Assembly: GCF_900109685.1 (NCBI RefSeq)
Contig: NZ_FOBB01000013.1
Span: 62,001 to 126,000, forward strand
DNA from: Chitinophaga rupis
Lineage (GTDB): Bacteria; Bacteroidota; Bacteroidia; Chitinophagales; Chitinophagaceae
Direction: 5' to 3'
DNA: 64,000 nucleotides
Below the pieces are notes generated by a model that saw only the letters and a program-made list of their open reading frames with translations, did not search any database and was not told the origin of the DNA. How positions within the stretch are numbered: the stretch's first letter is position 1; each line of letters opens with the position of its first letter. Position numbers and translations under genes: made by a program. Positions 8,152-15,724 of this stretch are shown here, one piece after another.

Positions 8152-8465
8152 GGAAAGCTGAAAGCGCAATGCCAAAGCAGAAAGCACAAAGCATAAAGCA
8201 TAAAGCTGATTATGTTTTGTACTATTGAGCGGTTGGCGGTTAGCTGTTAGCCGTTAGCCTTTAGCTGTTAGCCTCTGTTTTATGTTCTGAAGCCGCTTCT
8301 CAGGTATTGGGAAGCTATGCTAGATAGTATTAATGGGTATTGGTTCTTGCATCCATGCAAAGCATTATGCATTATGCATTATGCTTTATGCTTTATGCTT
8401 TATGCTTTGTGCTTTATGCTTTGTGCTTTGTGCTTTGTGCTTTGTGCTTTCTGCTTTCCGCTTCC
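8152..8465. repeat. Empty heptamer cassette: NNAAAGC arm, GTTAGCN block, GCTTTNN arm
   Basis: Most of the 586-bp gap 8080-8665 is repeat. The left arm (8152-8206) is eight degenerate NNAAAGC heptamers; the right arm (8357-8465) is about fifteen heptamers of the complementary form GCTTTNN (ATGCTTT, GTGCTTT, CTGCTTT). Between them, 8229-8274 holds a separate GTTAGC-based repeat with a period near 7-8 bp. The arms can pair over more than 50 nt with mismatches every seventh position. 8080-8108 and 8476-8665 contain no gene; the latter is leader sequence of the response regulator. Confidence 0.8.
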
Positions 8466-8665
8466 CCATTTTGTTAACGATTAGTTATTGCCAAATCGTA
8501 TATATGAAAATAAACCTAATTTGAACTTCTTTTTTCTCCTATGTGACCGGATGTTGCTGTTGCTTAGCCTTGCTTTTAAAAGAAAACCAGTGCGTTCAAC
8601 CTGCGTGAATAAAGAGGAAATCCAAAACTGAAAATAACCGGAGATACCTTAAAAAACCAAACTGC

Positions 8666-9061
8666 ATGGCGGATTCCAAATCAGTGTACGTTATAGACGA
8701 CGACGAAATTTTCCATTTTATTATCAGGAAGTTGTTTCTACAATGTGGTAAGGACCCCAATAACCTGCAAATCATTTCCTTTTACTCTGCAGAAGACGCA
8801 TTAGAACAATTGCGCCGGCCCGGGCCCCTGCCTGCATTAATCATTGTGGACATTAACATGCAACCCATGAACGGATGGGCGTTTATGAAAGTTTTCGGGG
8901 AACTGAAACACACCCTGCCGCAGCAGATACCTGTAATAATGTGCTCTTCTTCTATTGATGATAAGGATATACAGCAGGTAAATAATACGCCGGAACTGGC
9001 AGCTTATATTACCAAGCCATTGGATAAAAAGAAGCTGGAGATCATTGAGAAATACCTGTAG
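8666..9061 (+). CDS. Receiver-only response regulator
   Basis: A 131-residue CheY-like receiver with no output domain. The acidic pocket is D11-D12-D13, the phosphoacceptor aspartate D62 in IIVDINMQPMNG, the switch serines near 94-96 and the conserved lysine K117 in ITKPLD. Such proteins act as phosphotransfer intermediates or through protein contacts. No histidine kinase is nearby. The insertion between the third and fourth elements (DPNNLQIISFYSAEDAL) is typical of Bacteroidota stand-alone receivers. Confidence 0.85.
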   Translation: MADSKSVYVIDDDEIFHFIIRKLFLQCGKDPNNLQIISFYSAEDALEQLRRPGPLPALIIVDINMQPMNGWAFMKVFGELKHTLPQQIPVIMCSSSIDDKDIQQVNNTPELAAYITKPLDKKKLEIIEKYL

Positions 9062-9093
9062 ATGTGCGGATCTGCAACATGCAGCTGTGCAAA
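9061..9093. repeat. GTGCAAATG-type repeat after the response regulator
   Basis: GATGTGCGGATCTGCAACATGCAGCTGTGC contains three degenerate copies of a TGTGCAG(A/C)TG unit and starts at the last base of the stop codon. The complementary unit (CTGCTGCACATTAATTACGCCGGCTGCACATTC, 9142-9174) overlaps the end of the ABC-F gene, so the two arms enclose the terminator at 9095-9133. The same family occurs at 56681-56772. Confidence 0.5.
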
Positions 9094-9094
9094 T

Positions 9095-9133
9095 GAAAAG
9101 AGCGAAAGTGCATAATGCGCTTTCGCTCTTTTT
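9095..9133. terminator. Bidirectional intrinsic terminator
   Basis: GAAAAGAGCGAAAG, an 11-nt loop, and CTTTCGCTCTTTT: a 13-bp stem with A run on one side and T run on the other, placed between two convergent genes. Confidence 0.9.
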
Positions 9134-9157
9134 AGTTATTTATCTGCTGCACATTAA

Positions 9158-10801
9158 TTACGCCGGCTGCACATTCATATACATCTCTTCCCGGAGCGCT
9201 TTTACGCGCGCATCTTCCAGGTATTCATCAAAGGTGGTTAACCGGTCAATAATACCTTTAGGCGTAATTTCAATAATGCGGTTAGCTACGGATTGCATAA
9301 AGGTATGGTCATGTGTGGTGAACAGCACAATACCTTTAAAGTTGTTCATGCTTTCGTTGAAAGACTGGATGGATTCCAGGTCCAGGTGGTTGGTAGGTTC
9401 ATCCAGTATTACTACGTTGGGATCCTGCAGCATCATACGGCTGGTCATACAACGCACTTTTTCACCACCACTCAGCACACTGGTCTTTTTCATGATATCA
9501 TCACCACTGAACAGCATTTTACCCAGGAAACCGCGCAGGAAGGGCTCATCCACATCCGTTATGTGCGGGGGTACAAACTGGCGTAACCAGTCCATCAGGT
9601 TCAGTGATTTATCTGTAAAATACTTGGCGTTATCGTTGGGTAAATAAGCTTTGGTAACAGTGGTGCCCCATTCAAACTTACCGCTGTCGGCCTGCGCTTC
9701 ACCATTAATGATCTCGAAGAAAGTGGTAAGCGCCAGGTGGTCTTTAGACAGGAAAGCGATCTTATCGCCTTTATTTACTGTAAAGCTTACGTTGCTGAAT
9801 AGGGTGCGGCCATCCACAGCTTTTTCCAGCTTCTCCACATTCAGGATCTGGTTACCTACTTCGCGCAGCTGCTTGAAGATGATGCCCGGGTATTTACGGT
9901 TGGAGGGCTGGATCTCTTCGATCACCAGCTTTTCCAAAGCCTTTTTACGGGAGGTAGCCTGCTTGCTCTTGGATGCGTTGGCGCTAAAGCGGGCAATGAA
10001 GTCCAGCAGGTCTTTCCGCTTTTCTTCCATCTTCTTGTTCTTATCAGACATCTGACGGGCGATCAGCTGAGATGATTCATACCAGAATGAGTAGTTACCG
10101 GTGAAGATCTGGATCTTACTGCGGTCCACATCTGCCACGTGGGTACATACGGCATCCAGGAAGTGACGGTCGTGGGATACTACTATTACGATATTCTCAT
10201 AGCCGCCCAGGAAGTTCTCCAGCCAGCCAATGGTTTCTACGTCCAGGTCGTTCGTGGGCTCATCCAGCAGCAGGATGTCCGGGTTGCCAAACAGGGCCTG
10301 CGCCAGCAGCACGCGCACTTTTAAGCTACCGCTGATCTCTTTCATCAGCATACCGTGCATTTCTTCCTTTACGCCCAGGTCGCCCAGTAAGGCGCCTGCA
10401 TCGCTTTCTGCGGTGTAGCCGTCCATTTCGCCAAATTCGCCTTCCAGCTCACCGGCGCGTATGCCATCCTCTTCCGTAAAATCGGCTTTGGCGTATATCG
10501 CATCCCGTTCTTTTGCTATTTCCCATAAACGCTTGTTCCCCATCAGCACGGTATTGAGCACGGTCACTTCGTCAAACTCGAAGTGGTTCTGTTTCAACAC
10601 ACTCATTCGCTCACCGGGGGTAATTTCCACGTTTCCCTTATTAGGTTCTATTTCCCCGGATAAGATCTTCAGGAAAGTGGATTTACCGGCGCCATTGGCC
10701 CCGATAACGCCATAACAATTCCCTTTGGTGAAATTGAGGTTTACTTCGTCAAACAATACGCGCTTACCGTAGGAGAGCGTTACATTTTTAACACTGATCA
10801 T
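9158..10801 (-). CDS. ABC-F family ATPase (YbiT-like) with one degenerate composite ATP site
   Basis: A 547-residue soluble protein with two ABC domains, of the ribosome-associated ABC-F class. NBD1: Walker A GANGAGKST (34-42), Walker B ILLLDEP (176-182), but signature ISGSLKV (156-162) instead of LSGGQ. A charged linker (245-300) follows. NBD2: signature LSGGEK (443-448) and Walker B VVILDEP (463-469), but the P-loop region reads LSKDHLALTT (351-360) with no GxxGxGK. Thus one composite site is intact and the other has lost both halves. ABC-F proteins act on the ribosome in translation rescue or antibiotic protection; YbiT is the closest named relative I recognise. Confidence 0.85.
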   Translation of the reverse strand: MISVKNVTLSYGKRVLFDEVNLNFTKGNCYGVIGANGAGKSTFLKILSGEIEPNKGNVEITPGERMSVLKQNHFEFDEVTVLNTVLMGNKRLWEIAKERDAIYAKADFTEEDGIRAGELEGEFGEMDGYTAESDAGALLGDLGVKEEMHGMLMKEISGSLKVRVLLAQALFGNPDILLLDEPTNDLDVETIGWLENFLGGYENIVIVVSHDRHFLDAVCTHVADVDRSKIQIFTGNYSFWYESSQLIARQMSDKNKKMEEKRKDLLDFIARFSANASKSKQATSRKKALEKLVIEEIQPSNRKYPGIIFKQLREVGNQILNVEKLEKAVDGRTLFSNVSFTVNKGDKIAFLSKDHLALTTFFEIINGEAQADSGKFEWGTTVTKAYLPNDNAKYFTDKSLNLMDWLRQFVPPHITDVDEPFLRGFLGKMLFSGDDIMKKTSVLSGGEKVRCMTSRMMLQDPNVVILDEPTNHLDLESIQSFNESMNNFKGIVLFTTHDHTFMQSVANRIIEITPKGIIDRLTTFDEYLEDARVKALREEMYMNVQPA

Positions 10802-10824
10802 GCTGGCTAATGAAATTTAAGGCG

Positions 10825-10832
10825 CAAAGTTA
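10825..10832 (-). promoter_or_regulatory. Probable -7 element of the ABC-F gene
   Basis: TAACTTTG on the minus strand (10832-10825) matches TAnnTTTG, 24 bp before the start codon. No TTG at the usual distance was found. Confidence 0.4.
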
Positions 10833-10918
10833 CGAAATAGGGGCTAAAAAGCATATTACTTGAAAAAAGCAAATTCCGGGGGTCATTGCACAGGCAGGAT
10901 ATTTGATTAGATAAGGGC

Positions 10919-11650
10919 ATGATGTCCACTACCACCCCACATGAACAGGAAATGCGCAAAGAGCTGCGCCGCTGGCAAAAGCAGATGCAACGGGGGCCTT
11001 CCCTGCCGGGGCGGCTTGCCAAACGGCTGCAGGACCGCGTAAACAACTGGATCCCGGAAAAAGTGCACAAGGCCTTTACGGTAGCCATTAAACAAATGAC
11101 CCGGGCCGTACTGTACGGCGCAAAATTCATGACCCCGGAGCCACAGCCGGTGCAGGACCTAGTGCTTACGGAGACCAAAGTACTGGAGCGTATCCGGTAT
11201 TATAAGACCACTGCTGCTACAGAAGGCGCCCTTACCGGGGCTGGCGGCATTTTACTGGGGCTGGCAGACTTTCCGCTGTTCCTGGGCATTAAAATGAAAA
11301 TGCTGTTTGATATCGCGGCTTTATACGGATTTGATGTGAAGGATTATAAAGAGCGCCTGTTCCTGCTGTATGTTTTCCAGGCTACCTTCTCGAGCCAGGA
11401 GCTGCGGAACAAAACCTATCCCCTGCTGGCCAACTGGGAGCAATACAGCAAAGAGCTGCCGCTGGACATTCATACTTTTGACTGGCGCCGCTTTCAACAG
11501 GAGTACCGCGACTATATTGATGTTGCCAAGCTGCTGCAGCTAATGCCCGGCATTGGTGCGGTAGTAGGCGCGTATGCTAACCACCGCCTGACCGATAAAT
11601 TAGGCCGCAGCGCTATGAATGCTTACCGTATGCGTTTATTAAAGGTTTAA
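10919..11650 (+). CDS. EcsC family protein
   Basis: A 243-residue protein resembling the EcsC family: a charged, helical N-terminus, then TKVLERIRYYKTTAATEGALTGAGGILLGLADFPLFLGIKM with the glycine-rich hydrophobic hairpin that marks the family, and a second hydrophobic hairpin near 215-235 (LMPGIGAVVGAYANHRLTDKLG). EcsC in Bacillus accompanies the EcsAB exporter, but its biochemical role is not known; no ecsAB is seen here. It begins MM; either ATG could be used. Carbonic anhydrase follows 32 bp later on the same strand. Confidence 0.75.
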   Translation: MMSTTTPHEQEMRKELRRWQKQMQRGPSLPGRLAKRLQDRVNNWIPEKVHKAFTVAIKQMTRAVLYGAKFMTPEPQPVQDLVLTETKVLERIRYYKTTAATEGALTGAGGILLGLADFPLFLGIKMKMLFDIAALYGFDVKDYKERLFLLYVFQATFSSQELRNKTYPLLANWEQYSKELPLDIHTFDWRRFQQEYRDYIDVAKLLQLMPGIGAVVGAYANHRLTDKLGRSAMNAYRMRLLKV

Positions 11651-11682
11651 GTATCTTTATCCCTCACTCACTCGTCTAACGT

Positions 11683-12333
11683 ATGACTACCTACGAACAA
11701 ATCTTTGAGAACAACAGGAAATGGGTGGCCAGCAAAACGGCTACTGATGCGGAATTCTTTGAAAAGCTGGCACAGGAACAAAAGCCGGACTACCTGTACA
11801 TTGGCTGCAGCGACAGCCGGGTGCCGGCCAATGAGATCATGGGGCTGGATGCGGGCGAAGTGTTTGTGCACCGTAACATTGCCAACCTGGTGAACAACAT
11901 AGACCTGAACATTATGTCAGTGATCAACTATGCAGTACGGCAGCTGGAAGTAAAACACATTATTGTATGCGGACATTATAACTGCGGGGGTGTAAAAGCA
12001 GCCATGCAGCCGGAAGACCTGGGTCTGCTAAATCCCTGGTTGCGTAATATACGGGATGTGTACCGCCTGCATATGGATGAGCTGAACAATATAAAGGATA
12101 TCAATGAACGTTATGGCCGGCTGGTAGAACTGAATGTGCAGGAGCAATGTCTGAATGTGATAAAAACAGCGGTTGTTCAGCAATCCTATATTAACAAAGG
12201 CTATCCTACGGTACATGGCTGGGTGTATGACCTGCATAATGGTTTGCTGGTAGACCTGAAGATCGACTTTGAAGGTTTGCTGCATGAGATACAGAAGATC
12301 TATGATCTGACCGGGAAAGGAATGCAGTTTTAA
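11683..12333 (+). CDS. can: Beta-class carbonic anhydrase
   Basis: A 216-residue zinc enzyme interconverting CO2 and bicarbonate. The zinc ligands are C42 (YIGCSDSRVP), H98 and C101 (CGHYNCGG), and the catalytic D44/R46 pair is present. LNVQEQCLNVIKT and GWVYDLHNGLLVDL are typical of the E. coli Can-like plant-type branch. The stop codon TAA lies inside the first unit of the AATTACG repeat that follows. Confidence 0.95.
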   Translation: MTTYEQIFENNRKWVASKTATDAEFFEKLAQEQKPDYLYIGCSDSRVPANEIMGLDAGEVFVHRNIANLVNNIDLNIMSVINYAVRQLEVKHIIVCGHYNCGGVKAAMQPEDLGLLNPWLRNIRDVYRLHMDELNNIKDINERYGRLVELNVQEQCLNVIKTAVVQQSYINKGYPTVHGWVYDLHNGLLVDLKIDFEGLLHEIQKIYDLTGKGMQF

Positions 12334-12552
12334 TTACGAATTACGGAATTACGAATTACGAATGAGAATGCAGCGGATGCAGTGCAATTACGAATTATTC
12401 AATTACGAATTACGAATTAGAATGCAGCGGATGATAATATTTGCTGTTATTGATATTTTATCATATTTACCATATAGCAATGTGAAAATGTATAACAGCT
12501 TATATGCGCAGCACTATTAAACACGATGTACTACATTCGTAATTCGTAATTG
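12331..12552. repeat. AATTACG repeat cassette with an internal duplication
   Basis: The left part (12331-12432) holds AATTACGAATTACG units in two copies, each ended by the same tail GAATGCAGCGGATG (about 12366-12379 and 12419-12432). The right arm 12534-12552 (CATTCGTAATTCGTAATTG) is the exact reverse complement of the AATTACGAATTACGAATG part near 12351-12363, giving a perfect stem of about 18 bp around a 170-nt loop. The cassette starts at the stop codon of can and ends about 20 bp before the murI start. Confidence 0.8.
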
Positions 12553-12572
12553 ACCAATTGATAATTGATTTT

Positions 12573-13388
12573 ATGGGGCCTATTGGCGTATTTGATTCAG
12601 GTTACGGCGGATTAACGGTGTTAAAGGAGATCATAGCCGAACTACCGCAATATGATTATTTATATTTAGGCGATAATGCCCGTACGCCTTATGGCAACCG
12701 CAGCTTCGATACCATACATGCGTATACGTTAGAATGCGTACAGCACCTTTTCAGGATGGGCTGCCCGCTGGTGATACTGGCCTGCAACACAGCATCTGCA
12801 AAAGCACTGCGTACCATTCAACAAAAAGATCTGCCTCATATTGCGCCGGACCGGCGTGTGCTGGGCGTTATACGGCCTACTACCGAGCTGGTAGGCACTT
12901 TAACACAAACCGGTGAAGTGGGTATACTGGCTACCAACGGTACTGTAACATCCGAATCTTACCCGATAGAGATCAACAAATTTTTTCCGCAGGTGAAAGT
13001 GCACCAGGAGGCCTGCCCTATGTGGGTGCCGTTGGTAGAAAATAATGAACATGAAAGCAGCGGTGCGGATTACTTTGTAAAAAAACACCTGGATCATATA
13101 CTGGGCATAGCGCCTGGTATTGATACGCTGGTGCTGGGCTGCACTCATTATCCTTTGCTGATGCAGAAGATAAAGGAACATTTGCCCGGCGGTATTACCG
13201 TATTATCACAGGGGAAGATCGTAGCGCATAGCTTAAAAGATTATTTACACCGGCATCCTGAAATGGAAACGCGTTTGAGCAAAGAGGGCACGCAAAAATT
13301 CTATACTACGGACGATGCGCAGCTCTTTGACCGGATGGCGGGGATCTTTTTTGGGAAAACGGTGCAATCGGAGCATTTGGCATTGTAG
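12573..13388 (+). CDS. murI: Glutamate racemase
   Basis: A 271-residue cofactor-independent racemase making D-glutamate for peptidoglycan. MGPIGVFDSGYGGLTVL gives the catalytic aspartate region; the two catalytic cysteines are C71 (ACNTASA) and C190 (LGCTHYP). I start at the ATG at 12573, because the frame upstream only adds a TTG and five residues read from the intergenic repeat. Full family length. Confidence 0.95.
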   Translation: MGPIGVFDSGYGGLTVLKEIIAELPQYDYLYLGDNARTPYGNRSFDTIHAYTLECVQHLFRMGCPLVILACNTASAKALRTIQQKDLPHIAPDRRVLGVIRPTTELVGTLTQTGEVGILATNGTVTSESYPIEINKFFPQVKVHQEACPMWVPLVENNEHESSGADYFVKKHLDHILGIAPGIDTLVLGCTHYPLLMQKIKEHLPGGITVLSQGKIVAHSLKDYLHRHPEMETRLSKEGTQKFYTTDDAQLFDRMAGIFFGKTVQSEHLAL

Positions 13389-13401
13389 GCGCTCTACAGC
13401 G

Positions 13402-13578
13402 CAGTCCTTGGTCGATGGTCCATAGTCCATTGCCTGCTGCGTATGGAGTGTTGCACAAGAACAGGCAAGTATTAATAAGGTTTATACTAAAAGGAAAAGG
13501 CGGTTTATGCAACCGCCTTTTCTTGTATTATTTCTATAATATAGCAGGCAATGGACCATCGACTATGGACCATGGACT
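13402..13578. repeat. GGTCCATAGTCC repeat cassette between convergent genes
   Basis: The left arm (13402-13438) is made of GTCGATGGTCCATAGTCC units and starts just after murI; the right arm (13543-13578) is made of the complement and ends just before the opdB stop. The inner 14 bp, 13425-13438 and 13543-13556, are exactly complementary. A normal terminator (13494-13522) sits in the loop. Related arms occur at 20866-20997 and 51055-51150. Confidence 0.75.
13494..13522. terminator. Intrinsic terminator shared by murI and opdB
   Basis: GAAAAGGCGGTT, loop TATGC, AACCGCCTTTTC: a perfect 12-bp stem with A and T flanks, between convergent genes. Confidence 0.9.
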
Positions 13579-13584
13579 AAACAA

Positions 13585-15711
13585 CTACTTCCCTTCGAGC
13601 TTCAGCAAAAACGCCTGTTCCAGGGCTGTTTTCTTTAATGCTGCAAATCTTCCAGAAGCGCCGCCGTGGCCGGCTTCCATATCGGTTTTCATGAGCAGTA
13701 AGTTATGATCTGTTTTTAGCTCGCGCAGTTTGGCTACCCATTTGGCAGGTTCCCAGTACTGCACCTGTGAATCGTGCAGGCCGGTGGTAACCAGCATATT
13801 GGGATAGGCTTTCGCTACCACATTATCATAGGGGGAGTATTGCTTCATGTACTCATATGCATCCTTGTTCTTGGGATTGCCCCATTCATCAAACTCACCG
13901 GTAGTAAGCGGAATACTTTCATCCAGCATAGTGGTAAGCACATCTACAAACGGAACGCCTGCAATTACGCCATGCCATAGGTCGGGCCGCAGGTTGGTTA
14001 CAGCGCCCATCAGCAGGCCACCTGCGCTGCCACCCTGGGCGTAGAGGTGGGCTGGTGAGGTGTAATGCTGCGCTACCAGGTGTTCTGCACAGGCAATAAA
14101 ATCGGTAAAGGTGTTCATCTTTTTAAATAGCTTACCATCCTCATACCAATAACGGCCCATTTCCTCACCACCACGGATATGCGCTATAGCAAAAGCAAAA
14201 CCGCGGTTCAGCAAACTTAAACGTGCGCTGCTAAAGGTAGGTTCTGTAGTAATGCCATAAGAGCCGTACCCATATAGCAACAGCGGATGCTTGCCATTCT
14301 TCTCAAAACCCTTTTTGTATACAATAGAGATGGGCACTTTTACGCCATCTTTTGCGGTGGCGTATAAGCGCTCTGTTACATAATCTTTGGGATCATAACC
14401 GCCCAGCACCTCCTGCCGTTTCTTTAACTCGCTTTTACGGGTTTCCATATTATAATCGTAGGTAGAGGCGGGTGTGGTCATGGAGGTATAGCTGTAGCGC
14501 AGCTCTTTGGTGTCCAGCTCCGGGTTAATGCTAATGCCGGCTACATAGGCCGGTTCATCAAAGTGCAGGTAATGATCCTGGTGGTTTTGCAGGTTCATGA
14601 TGTGCAGCTGTGAAAGGCCATCCTTACGTTCTGCCAGCACCAGGTATTCACGGAACACTTCAAATTCTTCCAGCAATACATCTGCACGGTGAGGGATCAC
14701 TTCTTTCCAGTTCTCTTTGGAAGTCTTATCCAGCGGGCTTTCCATCAGGCGAAAGTTTTTTGCATCCAGATTAGTGCGGATGTAAAAACGATCATTGAGC
14801 GGTTCTATATCATACAACAGATCCTTCTGACGCGGCTGAAAGATCCTGAAGCTGCCTTCCGGTTTGGATGCATCCAGTATGCGGTATTCTGCAGAGAGTG
14901 TGCTGGTAGAGGCGATCATAATGAACTGGCCGGATTTGCTGCGGCGTACCTCTACATCAAAGGTTTCATCTTTTTCCATGTACACCTGTTCATCCTTACT
15001 GACCTCTGTACCCAGCTTATGGCGCAGGATGCGCTCCTCACGTAGTGTTTCCGGGTGTTTGCCCGTGTAAAAGAAAGTCTGGTTATCATTGGCCCAGGCC
15101 ACATCGCCGCTGGTTTCAGGAATGGCATCCGGCAAAATGTTGCCGGTAGCCAGCTCTTTTACCCGGATCACGTATTTGCGGCGGCTTACCGTATCTACCC
15201 CAAAGGCCAGCAGGCGGTTATCAGGGCTTACGGACAGGCCGCTTACATGGCAATAGGCGTGTCCCTGGGCTACTTCATTTACATTCAATATTACTTCCTC
15301 TGCTGCTTCCAGGCTGCCCTTTTTACGGCAGTAAATGGGATATTCCTTACCGGTTTCAAAACGGGTGTAGTAATAATAACCGTTCTTCATGTAAGGAGCG
15401 CTGGCATCGGTTTCCATAATGCGGCCTTTCATTTCTTCATACAGGCTTTCCCGTAGTTTCTTCTCCGGTTGCATGATGGTATCCAGGTAAGCATTTTCTG
15501 CCTGCAGGTAAGCAATCACTTTAGGATCGTTCCGGTCATTCATCCAGTAGTAATTGTCCGTGCGGGTATCTCCGTGTATGGTAAGCGTCTTGGGTATTTT
15601 AGGCGCTACCGGCGCTGGTACATTCGATTGTTCCGTCATAGTGTTCTTTTTCTCCTGACAGCCTAAAAGGCTAATGCATAATAATGCGGTAAAACCTGGC
15701 GTGTGCTTCAT
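13585..15711 (-). CDS. Oligopeptidase B-like prolyl oligopeptidase family serine peptidase (lipoprotein)
   Basis: A 708-residue S9A peptidase. The N-terminus MKHTPGFTALLCISLLGCQEKK is a lipoprotein signal with lipobox LLGC, so the enzyme is probably anchored in the envelope. The N-terminal seven-bladed propeller carries DNYYWMNDR near residue 50; the C-terminal alpha/beta-hydrolase has YAQGGSAGGLLMGAV (serine near 562), followed by the acid region TTGLHDSQVQYWEPAKW and the histidine in AGHGGASGRF near 684. These are oligopeptidase B hallmarks, specific for short peptides after basic residues. The start at 15711 was chosen for the signal peptide; the frame is open further upstream. The oxidoreductase gene ends 13 bp upstream, suggesting cotranscription. 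Confidence 0.88.
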   Translation of the reverse strand: MKHTPGFTALLCISLLGCQEKKNTMTEQSNVPAPVAPKIPKTLTIHGDTRTDNYYWMNDRNDPKVIAYLQAENAYLDTIMQPEKKLRESLYEEMKGRIMETDASAPYMKNGYYYYTRFETGKEYPIYCRKKGSLEAAEEVILNVNEVAQGHAYCHVSGLSVSPDNRLLAFGVDTVSRRKYVIRVKELATGNILPDAIPETSGDVAWANDNQTFFYTGKHPETLREERILRHKLGTEVSKDEQVYMEKDETFDVEVRRSKSGQFIMIASTSTLSAEYRILDASKPEGSFRIFQPRQKDLLYDIEPLNDRFYIRTNLDAKNFRLMESPLDKTSKENWKEVIPHRADVLLEEFEVFREYLVLAERKDGLSQLHIMNLQNHQDHYLHFDEPAYVAGISINPELDTKELRYSYTSMTTPASTYDYNMETRKSELKKRQEVLGGYDPKDYVTERLYATAKDGVKVPISIVYKKGFEKNGKHPLLLYGYGSYGITTEPTFSSARLSLLNRGFAFAIAHIRGGEEMGRYWYEDGKLFKKMNTFTDFIACAEHLVAQHYTSPAHLYAQGGSAGGLLMGAVTNLRPDLWHGVIAGVPFVDVLTTMLDESIPLTTGEFDEWGNPKNKDAYEYMKQYSPYDNVVAKAYPNMLVTTGLHDSQVQYWEPAKWVAKLRELKTDHNLLLMKTDMEAGHGGASGRFAALKKTALEQAFLLKLEGK

Positions 15712-15724
15712 ATAGGAATGTAAA

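Noticed and set aside
8357..8465. CRISPR or VNTR coding repeat
   Set aside because: Period is 7 bp with continuous degeneracy; no spacers and no protein.
8333..8524. Open frame giving a repetitive peptide (YALCFML / CALCFVL) in the heptamer arm
   Set aside because: It is only the translation of a 7-bp repeat (seven residues per 21 bp); no start signal, no homology, and similar frames appear in every heptamer arm.
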